Assembly (NCBI GenBank): GCA_000827265.1
Contig: KN834785.1
Location: 317,846 to 381,845 of the forward strand
Length of the DNA: 64,000 nucleotides
Direction of reading: 5' to 3'
Source: Collybiopsis luxurians FD-317 M1
Taxonomy: Eukaryota; Basidiomycota; Agaricomycetes; Agaricales; Omphalotaceae
The position numbers and the translations under genes are program-made. The first letter of the stretch is position 1. Each line of letters starts with the position of its first letter. Of this stretch, positions 33,654-45,477 are shown piece after piece. Below the pieces are notes generated by a model. That model searched no databases. It was not told the origin of the DNA and was given only the letters and a program-made list of their open reading frames with translations.

Positions 33654-33967
33654 GTCCTGCTTCCACTACATGTCCTGCTCCATCTAACCCAAAAAGACAA
33701 CCTCAACCTCCAGCCCCAATTACAGCTCCAAAAAAAGACAGATTCATTTCTGATGTACCAGCCCTCCCACATTCCACCCACTTGGAAATGCCCATTCACC
33801 ATCTTGTTGCTGGTGTTTCTCCTGAAGACCAAGGAGAACATGTTCTGCAGGACTGGGTGGTAGTAAAAGGTGGTTTATGATGGAGATCTTGCAGTAGTGA
33901 TATCAAAGGATGGATACCTCTCATACAGTAAAGGGCATACTCCAATCATCCTTGTCAGCTCCTTGGC

Positions 33968-34195
33968 TTGAAATGTAGTAGATGCCAAATGCCAAAGCCA
34001 GAGTACCACTCCACATCCTCAACCTGCACCTTTGTCATATGCAGAGGCCATTGGGCTTGCACTCAAAATGCAGAGAATATTGACTCTTCTGTAATGGATG
34101 AGCCTCTGCCTGCTGTTGAACTTCTTAACTGTCCAAAATGCTACTCAAAGTATCCAAATTTATATATGATGGAGTTGTTCACTGGTGTGGCTTGA
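33968..34195 (+). pseudogene. Cys-rich relic, possible zinc-binding fragment
   Basis: The 75-codon frame has Cys pairs at its start and end: KCSRCQ, then TCTFVIC and HWAC, then NCPKCYSKYP. Spacing suggests one or two zinc-binding knuckles. It starts just after a stretch coding a Pro-rich segment (about 33655-33880) on the same strand and stops 80 bp before a CCTGGG-type fragment. It is probably an exon of the gene interrupted at 32567 or of another transposon ORF. No family is claimed. Confidence 0.35.
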
Positions 34196-34277
34196 TACAC
34201 TGGGAAGTAAAGTTGCTTTGGCCAGCTCCCACTACCATTGATCCCAAAATTTTCACTAAATTTGCTAAATTGTGCCA

Positions 34278-34480
34278 CCCTCATCACAAAAAGCACCCCT
34301 AGCAAAGGGAGCTGAAGACAGGTCTGGGGTCACCCAGGATAAAGCTTCCATCCCTTGTGGCCAGAAGTACCTCTGGTACTTGGAGCAGCCAGGGTTTCCA
34401 GGGATTGTGCTGAATCCTGAGTTTCCTGGGCTTCCCTGGGCTTCCCTGGGCTGCCCTGAGCTGTCCCCACACCACCTTAT
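34278..34480. mobile_element. CCTGGG-rich element fragment
   Basis: It opens with CATCACAAAAAGCACC, close to one end of the 2309-3831 element, and continues with direct CTTCCCTGGG repeats near 34427-34460. The other terminus was not found. Confidence 0.5.
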
Positions 34481-34669
34481 ATAGAATCAATTCAATGTCA
34501 TTATGGCATTTACTAATTATATTCAAAGATCATTTATGGAAGTCATTCTATTTATAAATTCAGTTGTGCATTGAAAATGTCACAAGAAGTATATTCAATT
34601 TGCATGACATTCACATGCATGCTCAGAAGGTATATGATCTAAGTATAATATACAACCATACTGATACCT

Positions 34670-36273
34670 CTATGACCTAAATTTCGATACATACTGTGAA
34701 CCTTTGGGAGCTGGAGGCCACACATAGGTTGGAGGGGGGATTTCCAGAAGAGTCTGTCCCCACAACAACTTAAATCCAGGGTAACTGAAAAGATCTTGTT
34801 GAATGGCATGCAAAACTTGCTGAGCAGTCACAGTAGTAGCATTTTCTTCACCCTCATTTTTGCCCTCATCTCCATCCTTGTCCTCTTCCAACTCCTTGTA
34901 TGTTGGCCCTACTACTCCAAGCTCATTGCAGCAATTGATACTGTCCCAGAGGGTATGAGTTTGCCCCACAAGTGACTTGAGCATGAGTGCTTCAAGTCTA
35001 CTTTCATTGGTGTAGCCATCTGCAGTTGGAGGATCCAGGACAAGCATGAAGTGACAGTTCAGCCACTTATGCAATTCTCAACCACATTCCCACAGCTGAC
35101 AGTAGAGGTTGTCATGAAAGGAGATGGTTGAATCATCAGAATAGCCACTTGGTGTCAAAATAAATGCTAATTCTGAGTAGTTGAGAAGCATTAACAGGTT
35201 TTCCAGATTGTCGAAGTTTAGAACATTGGGAATGTGAGGAATTGTTGCTAATCGAAATTAGATATAGCCAAAATTTAATGAATACAATAGCACACCTTTT
35301 CTATCTAGCTTAATACATTCGAAGTAGCTATCCTGCCTTTGACCAGACTTTTATGCCATAGTAGCACTATTCACAGAAGCATCTGCTGCTCAGAATTGAA
35401 AGGGACATTGGTAATCATGTGTGATCCAACAAACATATGAGAAATGGAATATACAGAATACTTGATAGTGGGCATTGAAAAAAAATGGCCACCAAGATCC
35501 ACACAATCTTGGAGCATCATTACACTATGGACAATCCCTAGGCACATAATTCTTCAAATTTTGAGAGTAAGAAGGGACATAGTGTGAAACAATAGCTGAA
35601 ACACCTACAACATGCTACCTGGGGTCAACAAGAGTGAAATCCATTGCCATCCCCTACCAAAGGTTTGGTTAGCAGCCATCTCAAGCCTATATGCAGAGGG
35701 TGTTGCAGCTTCAGCCTCTGCCTTTGGACCTGGAGGAAATCCTATATCCCATTTCTTTAAATCATCCTCGATGGCCACCCAGGTGCATGCGCCAGGTTGA
35801 TCTGCATGTGCAGCATGAACAGCATTCACTTTTGCAGGCAAACTCCAGTTCATGACTCGAACTGGAAGTTCTACAGGGAAATCCTGATATTGAGGTATTG
35901 CAGCATGGAGGTCAGTTGCTAGTTGAGTAGGAGCTGGAACCCACCTGCTTAACAGATTGTTGAGACTGTTGATGGACTTGGAGGTTTCAAAAAAGTCCCA
36001 GTAGCTAGCTTCAATGAACACAGCAGAGGGCTTGTCAGGGTCATACTTGGTATTATCTGGATAGTTAAGTCAGTGAACATTGAAGGAGCAGTGTAATGAT
36101 TTGAACTTGCTGTGCATTATTCTAGGCTCATCTAGGTCCCCCCATTCCTTGATGCTCCTCAATTCACATTGAAGACAAGTTGGTTGGAATGACTTCATGG
36201 ATGGTAAGCAAAAAAAGAACTGGAATAGCATCAGATGTGTTCTTACCTGGTCCTCACTGCATGGTGATGACAA
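34670..36273 (-). pseudogene. Uncharacterised transposon-associated ORF, decayed
   Basis: Two long minus-strand blocks are readable. The first (36273 to 35605) has one TGA after FNVH and includes SAVFIEASYWDFFET, LPVRVMNWSLPAKVNAVHAA, an Ala/Glu-rich part and WQWISLLL. The second (about 35190 to 34670) has one TGA (in CG-stop-ELHKW) and includes LAFILTPSGYSDDSTISFHD, LDPPTADGYTNESRLEAL, GQTHTLWDSIN, GVVGPTYKELEED and an acidic spacer, ending near 34670. Both stops would be Arg if derived from CGA. Similar ORFs seem to be scattered in mushroom genomes, but I cannot name the family. Upstream exons may lie at 38172-38775. Confidence 0.5.
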
Positions 36274-38171
36274 GAGGAGACAAGGTTGCTCATGAGATCT
36301 GAATCATCTGCAAAGCACATGCTTGTGAATGAAAACTTTACATGTATTTGTACCTTACTTTGTTGTTCTGGTTTAAGTCCAATTATATATTACCGCATCA
36401 TATTTTGCCATTCCCCCAAATGGCTACCTGGCAACAATTCTCATGTTGGCACATAGGAAATCCAAGCTCCATCAAATGTCATAAAGAAGGAAGCATGTGA
36501 AGTACAGGAAAGGTAAAGGGTATATCAAATTTGGAGGGCAAACAATGTTGACAGTTTGCCAATGGGGGGCTTTAAAATTCCAGTAAAATTAGGTTAGGAT
36601 CTCAGAGTTCTCAGTGCTACCCACTGAACACTGTTTATTCTTAAAAGTTCTTATACTGACACCTCCAAACACACCCACTTCTCTTACAGTTTCAGCAGGT
36701 GCAGGACAACTGTTACAACAGCAAGTGGGACACACTGATCTGACTATTTTTTTCTGAGCTTTTCAAATGAATAAAGTACATCTTCGCTGGGTTTTTAATA
36801 CTCATTGACTAACAAAACCAATCCAGACCCATTGTCATTTACAGTTCACTACTGTAGTGAAATTTCAATACCCCTTAACCAGTAAGGTTTACTAGTCAAT
36901 TGTGCATATCAACAATCTGTTACAACAGCCTCATAATTTTACCCAATGTACATAGTCAACAATCTAGAATTTTCCTATTACCATTTGCATTGTGAATAAA
37001 TAACATCTTTACAAAGCAATTCCTGCAAGCTAGAGATATCACAGTGATTACTCAGTCTGAAACTTGACAACTTTGTTGGAAGAATATTTGCTAGCTATTG
37101 AAATTGGGCAATAAGGTAAACTTTAGCATATTATCCTTCAAGGTGATCATATCATATCTTGAGTTAAGAAATAACAGATTCCTCAATAATGTCACCTCTC
37201 AATGGTGTGGATATTTGTTCATGATTAGAAAGATACATGTTAGTAACTCCAGCCAGTGGTTCCAAAGCATGTACCACCAAGGGAACAATCACACAGGAAT
37301 AAATAGCACATGATAATCATGTGTTTTCCAGAAACAAATAGGTGACTTCCCAAACTGGTTTTGAATCATGACAAAAGGGAACTGGCAGCATGTATATGAA
37401 TATCATTGGGGGATTACAGTTTATAAATGTCTGACAGTGTTGTTACAGACCACAATTATCTAGCATTTCCTGAGCTAGCCTCAGTCTTTTTCCAACCATG
37501 TGGTCAGTGAAGCTGAGCCATGGTAAGTTGCAAGTCTCATCAGCTTGAATGCAGTGAGATTCAAGGACATGCCGAAGATGCCATAGCATATGCACTCCGC
37601 AATCATAAGGGGTTGAAATGGTACCTAAAACTGCAATTAGTGTTTCAAAGCAGAATAATCAATATGAACAAACTGGAGAATGGGGATCACAGATCCAAGT
37701 GGTGTGGGGATTATTTTTCAGCTGTATTTCCTCACCCTGCATTTGTCCCATCACCTCTGTGAGCCACATTAGCACCTGATATTAGAATAGCTAACTGATT
37801 ATCTGTCTGAATATGAGCAAATCAACTCACCAATGCCAGAGCAGCATTCTTTTGGAGGTGCACCGGCATCTGACAGTTCACAATTGCTGTTTTGCTGTTT
37901 TACCCCAGCTGTCATAAATTTCAATTCATTTGGTACAAAAATTGATGTAGGCTGAATACCAATGCAACTGACTTTCATTTATCAGAATAAATAAGTCCCA
38001 ATTGGTGATGCCCTGCTCATTCTACTGCAGCATAAGATAGTCAATGAAAAATTTGTGTGTATTCACATACCGCTGCTCATTGTTGAGCCATTGGCTGACC
38101 CTGAGGGTTTGGAAATTTGAGAACAAGATGAAGGATAGTTTTTCCTGCATAAGATCCTGGCTGTTGCACAT
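36274..38171. other. AT-rich, CpG-poor stretch without a clear gene
   Basis: Short open frames only. No repeat pairing was noticed. It may include introns or lost exons of the minus-strand relic genes on either side. Confidence 0.4.
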
Positions 38172-38775
38172 CTAGAAGAGAAAATAAAATGAAGTCAACA
38201 GATTCTTGAACATTATGGCCAAGAGATGCACCTGATTCATTAACAATTTGAGCCTTCCTTTAGTCTCACCAGGATGATTGTCCAAATTTTTCCAAAGCAT
38301 TGTTTCAACTAGTGCTTTCCTGTTGCTAATGCACTCCAGAAGAAGCTCAAGATTCTGGAAAAGCGTAATGATTGAGTTCCCCAAAGGAAGAGCATCATGT
38401 TTCCTTATACATTGCACAAATCAACTTTGAATGAGAGGGACTGCAGATAGTTGACTGACCAGCATGCAGAGCTGTTTTATCTGGATGATGAAACTTGGGT
38501 ACAAGTGACTGTCAAACTCAGAGGGAAAGGATGGAAGATGAGAATTGACTAATGACTCGATACCCTCTATGTCTGCCCCAGTCATCAAAGGCTCAAGGGA
38601 GATTGCAGGGATGTATGCTTGACAGTTCATAACTAGGGACAAAATTTGCAGGAGATAATTTGAGGTGCAACTTCATGTGTAACCAAAAGGAGGGCAATGG
38701 ACAAGTGTGCAGCTTCAATGACAATGGCAGTCTGATGAAGGAGAGTTGAGAACTTGGTTCTGAGGTATAGCCCAT
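38172..38775 (-). pseudogene. Exon relics of an unrecognised minus-strand gene
   Basis: Two adjacent readable blocks: 38642-38421 (LEPLMTGADIEGIESLVNS, SFPSEFDSHLYPSF) and 38417-38172 (NSIITLFQNLELLLECISN, AMFKNLL), separated by a stop and a frame change. The leucine-rich helical composition with a WKNLDNHPGETKGRLKLL segment is protein-like. They may be the first exons of the gene continuing at 36273-34670 on the same strand, but no joining intron could be defined. Confidence 0.35.
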
Positions 38776-39036
38776 ACCCTAGTCATTCTCAGTTCATGTA
38801 ATAGAATAATAATGAAAATAGTTACTTGCCTAGAAGGTGGCATAATGATGATCAATGTGGGGGTTGATGAACATGGAACAATAGTGGTGGTTTACTGAAT
38901 ACAAAGTCCAACTTTAGGCACCAGGGGATAAATATTTAAGTGCCAGGCACAACTGACCTTGTGCTTCCACTACAATGACCATCCTTGGGGCTCTGTCTCC
39001 TGTGTTATTCTCAGAGTGCAGTCCAGGTGATACATT

Positions 39037-40664
39037 TAAAGATGTATGGGACCACCACTGGGGCTGTCTGCTTGTCTTGGAGGACTGACTTGTCCAGATA
39101 AACCCAAATCTCCTGCAAGGAGGAATTAATTGCATTGTGTTATTGAATGAGTATGAAAATCTTGTCGACAGCATCAAACAGGACAGAGCAAGAGGCTCTT
39201 ATGCATGTTTGATTGTTGGTACACTGGGTATTGGTGAGTCTTTCCCCTGTTCTTGCTGTCAATGCAGTAATTGGGTCTCTTCAGGCAAGACTACATTTTT
39301 GCCTTATCTACTTCTCCATTTCCTTGCCAAATGTCAATCTGTGGTCTATTATCATAATGGCTATTACATGTTCACATTGACCGGTGTTTTCACCCCCATC
39401 AGAAACAAGAGTATGATGTTCATGCCTGTTTCATTTAATGGAGTTCCCACCCTTGTTGATGCAGATATGCCAAAGGCCGTGAAGCTGTTTTCCGATGGTA
39501 CATTGAAGCTTTATATAGTACTAGTTTTGTCCCCAAGGGTGGACAGGACCAAGTACATAGAGCAGCGCAGGGCAGCCATGTTTATCCCAAAAGCCCCCTC
39601 CCACAAAGAGGCTTTTGCTGTGTGAGTTTTTCAATCTTCAATTTTTATTCATTCTATCTTATGCTGGAATAGATGGACATTACACCATCCAACCAAAATA
39701 GAGCATTACAGGTGGGATCTGAAAGTGGCTTGGAAACATTTTGGCCCAAACTTTCAACTTGGTAATAACATCCTGACTGGTCGCCAAAGGCTGGAAGACC
39801 ATTACTGGGAGGTAAAGGCTCTCCTCACTGGACTTACTCTGGAAGTCCTCAAGGGGTATATTACCAGAGCAGAGTCAGGTGTGCAAATCAGTCACAAATG
39901 CATCAAGACAGTTGCTCATCTGGACAATCCACAGATTCCAGTGCATCACCTATGCTCCCATGCAATTTTGCAAATGCTCTGTATGGCCTTTGCGATCAAG
40001 CAATTGACAGAAAGGCAGGAGCTTTTTGCTCTATTCTACTCTGTGAATAGACTCAGTGTCTCCCAAGGCTTTCTCTTTGAAGTAATGGCCGATGACATAC
40101 TTTCTCATGGATTCCAGGATGATCTAGTGCCAGAGAGGGGAGGTCCTTTGAGGCACTTTATGATTGACAGAAAGAAAATGGAGATTTTTTCCAGCACCAG
40201 TGATGCAAGTACCACCACATGAAACAAGTTTTACATTCCTATGCAGGGAAACAATCCCACATATGATGCCTTTTGTTACCAGGACTGGGTTGGCATTGCA
40301 TGGCAGCACACGACAGCTCATGACCATCCATTCTCTAACAAAGGCTTTCCTGATCTCAACAAGTGGTTCAAGGCTGCTCAAGTCAGGAAAAAATGGTTCA
40401 TTTTTGTTGTTCCCCCTGGTACTGCATTTAACTATCCCACTCTTCCTGCTCATCATTTGTCCTAGGACTTCTTTGTTCTCAAACTTGATGTCTCTGACTG
40501 GAGTATGTTTTGAGTTTCATTCTGGCAGTGCGCATCAATGACTTACTGATTTTATTTCAGATCCAACCACTGATCAAATTGAGGAGCTCATGGGGCCTGA
40601 GCATGAGGATGGAGAGGTTGACTCTGACATTGAAGATGAGGATAATGAGATGGACATTGATTGA
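39037..40664 (+). pseudogene. RHS/Crinkler-like P-loop NTPase, inactivated
   Basis: Introns 39234-39284 (GTGAGT...TTCAG), 39622-39672 (GTGAGT...ATAG) and 40503-40560 (GTATGT...TTTCAG) keep one frame. The first sits inside the Walker A loop: only the spliced product gives GTLGIGKTT, followed by FLPYLLLHFL and VVYYHNGYY. Later landmarks are KVAWKHFGPNF, YDAFCYQ, HTTAHDHPFSNKG, WFIFVVPPG and DFFVLKLDVSDW, and an acidic tail (EDGEVDSDIEDEDNEMDID) to 40664. In-frame stops lie at 39086 (TGA), 40220 (TGA) and 40463 (TAG). Proteins with this plan, NTPase then a family-specific C-terminal half ending in acid residues, are much expanded in mushrooms and related to retrotransposon-hot-spot and Crinkler proteins; their job is unsettled. 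The true start is not visible. Confidence 0.65.
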
Positions 40665-41228
40665 GCTTTCAGGTCTCAGCTTGTCTGTTGATGGCTTTTC
40701 CTTTTTCTTTGTACAAAATGTTACAGAATCCCGACTCTCATGATTAACTGTTTGTAAATACTTTTATTGAAATGTAAAGTTGGAAGTTGTTGTCACTATT
40801 AAACCCCTATAAAATGGTCATTCCTCCCTTTCTTATGCCTATCGTGCATTTGGTGGATCCTCATTATTAATGCAATACATGCCTTGAACCTTTGAAGTTG
40901 CCTCCCCTGGTAAGTTGTAACTTACAGGAATCACGTGTTAATCATGCCATTGTGAATACACTCTCTGACTGCTTTGAATTGAATACAAGCACTTGTTTGG
41001 TTCCAACACTCTGTTTTCCTTATGTGTTTGATTCTTGTCCTCGGTATAATTTTCTGACTCACACATCAATAGAACATAGATATGTCAATTTTAGTGAGTG
41101 ACTCACTACAATATACATTCTCAAGGTCTCACAACTCATGATTTCCAGAATAAAGTTGTTGGTCTTGGTTTCTTTTCTTGACAAACCCCTTGCCCTTTTG
41201 CTGCCTACCACATTCTCACACCTAGTAC

Positions 41229-44200
41229 TTGCTTCTCACAACCACATGCAGAAAGCTGTTTTGTCCTCATTCCAAAATTTCAACTTACTTGAGACTTATG
41301 AGTTTCAAATGTTCCATGTGCACTTGCACCTTCAAACAGCTTCAGGATTGCAATGCACATCTGAGGCTCAAACTGGACAAACCTCATTGGGATTTTGTCC
41401 TGCTTCAATCCCAACAATTGACTGGTCAATTCTCAATGACCATTGAAGCTGCCTCCATGGCTCTTTCCCAACCTCATTCCTCAGCCATAGTTGATGCCCA
41501 ATCTGATGCACTTTTGGTACATACTTTTGATGTGGATCAACATGACCTTCCTTCTTCTTGTGACATGGACATTGACAGTGATGACTCTGAGGACCCCAAT
41601 CAGGACAAGGACAGATATAACATCTGCTCAGAAGATGTCGTTGTTGAGGAAGACCTCAAAGATAATGACAATGAGTTTCTTGAGCAAGCCATGCAGACAG
41701 CAGTTGAAGAAGTCTTGGGCATAGGAATAGAAAAGGTCAAGGAACTATTCAATTTTCTTCCAGACCCTGAGATTGAGGTGGTTGCTGAAGGAGATGCCCA
41801 CCCTGAACCTGCATCAGAAGCATATTGCAGGATGCATTGTTTACTGGTTGAATATGAGACAGACTCCCTGGAATGGCAATGGCACCCTTCTGTGGGGAAG
41901 GTGTATAGGTGTGAAGAGGTAATCCACCAGAAATGGAAGGATCTTTTTGCTGGAAAATCCAATCCCCAATATTTTCCTTTTACCTTGCACTTGGACTGGG
42001 AGATTGCCCAGTGGGCAGTCAAAGAAAACATTTCTCAGCATTCCTTGAACTGTCTTCTGCAGGTTCCTGAGGTAATATTCTATCTTTACTTACCAGGAGG
42101 TTATTTTTCATACTCACAAAGAACCGCATAGGTCAAGGAACAGCTAGGACTTTCATTTTCCAATGTGCATTCCATGCTCCAACAGGTAGATGCAATTCCA
42201 GAGCAGAGTGGGCCATGGTACACAAAACAGCTATCCTTTAATGACAGACCTGATGAGCATTTTTATATCCACCATTGCAACCCTATAGAGGCAATTAAGG
42301 CTCTCTGGGGGGATCCTGTTTCTGCTAATGACCTCGTGTACAAACTGGCAAAGTTGTTTCAAGGAAAAAGTCAAAAAGAGGAGGACTGAGTCTTCTCTGA
42401 AATGTGGACTGCAGGGTTTTGGAATGCTGTGCAGGTACATGAAGTTCTTTTGAAGCTTGTTTAATAATTAATGTACCTAGGAATGCATACCTGCTGGCAG
42501 AATGATTGCTCCCATGATAATTGCATTGGACAAGACTCAGTTGATGCAGTTCTCTGGTAACAAGGCAGCATACCCAGTGTACCTCTCCATTGGCAATCTT
42601 CCCAAGCCTTGAGATGCAAGCCTAACTCCCAAGCATGTGTCCTCATTGCATATCTCTCAGTCAATAAGATCTCAAAACAGAAGTTATCGAAGATTAATCT
42701 CAGGTTATGGAACTATGAAATGTTCCATCACTCCATGGCAATCATATTAGAGCCTCTGAAAGTTGCCGGAGACCCTGCAGGACCTGGTATCAAAATGATG
42801 GGGGGTGACAGTTCAGTCTGTTGAGTTTATCCATTGCTCTCCACCTATGTGGCAGATTACCCTGAGCAGTGTCTGGTCTCTTGTACAAAGTATGGGATGT
42901 GTCCCAAGTGCCAATGCAAGGCCAATGAGCTGGAATATCCAGGCCCAGGGCCACCCAGGACTCAGGTATGGACATACAGTGTTATCAAGGATGCTTGTTT
43001 GGGTCCAAATTGAAGTGGGAGCAGTGTTTATACTTGTGCCATGCAAGAAGATGTGGTGGGAGGGAAGTATGAGCCTTTCTGGGCTGGCCTCCCCCTGATG
43101 GATATTCATCAGTGCATTGCCCCTGACATTCTTCATCAGCTCTATCAGGGTGTTTTTAAACACCTTGTTAATTGGGTCCAAGAAGTTGTAGGGAATGAGG
43201 AACTGGATGAGTGGATATGGGCCCTTCCACCAGTGAGTGGTGTCTGTTCATTTCACAATGGCATCTCTGCTCTTACTCAGGTCTCGGAAGTTGAGCATAA
43301 ACACATTGCCTGAATACTCCTTGCTTCCCTTGTTGGAGAGATGCCCCCAAGAGGCATTACTGCATGTCACAGCCTCCTGCATCTTATTCACCTTGCCCAA
43401 TACCCCTTGCATGACCAGGAAACCTTAGGATATTTCAAAGTAGAACTGAACTTTTGGCATTGGCATAGAGCCTTTTTTGTCAAACAAGGCCCTCGATCTG
43501 AATGCAACATTCCAAAGTTTCATTTTCTCAATCATTATACTGAAGCCATCCAGTGGCTGGGCACCACAGATAATTACAATACTGAAACTTTTGAACACCT
43601 GCACATTGACTTTGCCAAAATAAGATGATGCGCCAGCAACAAACATGACCATTTCCCCCAAATGGTGCAGTGGACTTCTCGACAGGAGAAAATTTCATTG
43701 TACAATTATTATTGAGCTTGGTTGGACTCCAGTTTGAGGGTGGATGGGGAACATTTGACACCTCAGTGCAAGGAACATGAAGAAAACATTGTTATTCAAC
43801 AGAAGAAATTTACAAGGCACCAGTCCAGCACCTAGGCTTCCACTGGTAAAATTACCCTTACATTGGCCAAGTTTCCCCCTGAGCCAAAGAAAACCCTCAC
43901 TTATATTGTAGTCACCACAATGCTCTGGGCTTTATACTCAAATTAAAGATGTTTCTGCATTCACTTCTTCCCCCTGATCAACAGCCCACCAAATCAGTCA
44001 CCTTTGTAAATGCTCTACCTTTCACCTCCATTGAGGTTTGGCACCAATATAAATTCATGCCGATAAATCTCTTTGACAATAGTTCAGACATTTCCTGTGA
44101 AATCTTGAAGGCAACTCCAATGGGGCCCAAAGGTGATGTGCCTCACTACAACACTGTGATTGTTCTGGACTCCAATGAGGCAGAGGCTACAGCAGTCCAA

Positions 44201-44617
44201 GGTGAGAGCCAGACAATTCTTCTCCTCTCTTTACTTGACATCCTCCTTGCAGGTTGCAGGGTTGCTCACCTCAAAGTACTGTTTTGTCTTCCCCATGTTA
44301 TGAATAGACATGGATTTGCTGCCTCTGCACCTGCTTTTTGGCCAACAGAACCACTGGCTTATGTCATATGGTATACAAGATTCAAGGATGCACCAGATAA
44401 GACTATCGGCATGTATTGTGTCAAACCCTCAATGGATTCCAATGGATTGGCACATGGTGCAGTCATCCCCTTGTTGGAAGTGCACCATGGCTGCATGCTT
44501 GTCCCTAGTCTGAGCATTTGGGATAAGTCCTGGACTCCACATAACATTCTAGATGAGTGTCAGGCTTTTTTTGTCAATAACTTACAGAGTAGGTATACTT
44601 ATCAAACAATATATTAA
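41229..44617 (+). pseudogene. Plavaka transposase, decayed but near full length
   Basis: A C2H2-like finger (CSMCTCTFKQLQDCNAHLRL) opens the product, then an acidic linker, VKEQLGLSFSNVHSML after an intron at 42072-42131, IALDKTQLMQFSGNKAAYPVYL and [62 protein letters not shown] and [50 protein letters not shown], and a C-terminal domain with LAYVIWYTRFK ending at 44617. These match the Plavaka group of CMC-type transposases. Further introns are likely at about 42435-42479 and 44203-44252. Stops are TGA at 42387, 42822, 43011, 43311 and 43626, plus a 1-nt frameshift near 42604; most stops fit CGA decay. Terminal repeats were not identified. Confidence 0.9.
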
Positions 44618-45477
44618 TCATTGTCTTTTATTTTTTACTTTTTTAATCCCCCAAATAACCCTCAGGGTCTCCGCCTTCCATCTGTCTAATTTCACAGACA
44701 GGATCAGAGACTTGACCTCACTTAGCAGGGTAGGTAAAATTGATCACATGTTAATCACAGTTTTTTAAATGCAAACCCATGATCAAGTTGCAGTATTTAT
44801 TCTTGAGCTGTAGCATTTCTTCCCTTGTCTTCCTTCTTTCTAGTATGTCCAGCAAAAGAAAAAATAAAGAAGTTGAGGCTCCTGAAATATGGGCTAAGTG
44901 GTCCAAAGTTGCCCTCCAAGCTGTCTTGGGAGCCTTTTCCTTTCCTGGACAGACACTGGCAATGCACTCGAACACTGAAGATTCCTCTACTGTCATTGAA
45001 CCTACTTCAGCCAGTACACCTCATATGGCTTTTGTAAATCCATTTTCACCTTACTTCAAAACTAGATGTAGCCAGAACAGTAGCACTCTGAAAGACTATA
45101 TGGTGACATTATTGAAGTCTGCACCTTCAGCAGAGTCTACAGGTATACTCCTCTACTTCCTACCTCATGACCATTGTTTAAATTACTTTTACCTTCACAA
45201 ATCCCTATTTCTTTTTCCACCAGGTTCCCATTCCAAACCCAAATCTTCCAAGGACAAGGATGTAATTCCACCTTCAGCAGAGTCTACAGGTATGGTCCTG
45301 TACTTCCTACTACATAACTGTTGTTTACATTGGTCATACTCTCACTCTTATGCTCTTTCTACTAGGTTCCTATTTGAAACCTAAATCTTTCAGGGACAAG
45401 GAGAATGATGACAGTTCCAGCTCAAAGGATGAAAGGCCTGCTGTCATCTGCTTCCAATGATGGTCAGTGCTTTTGCG

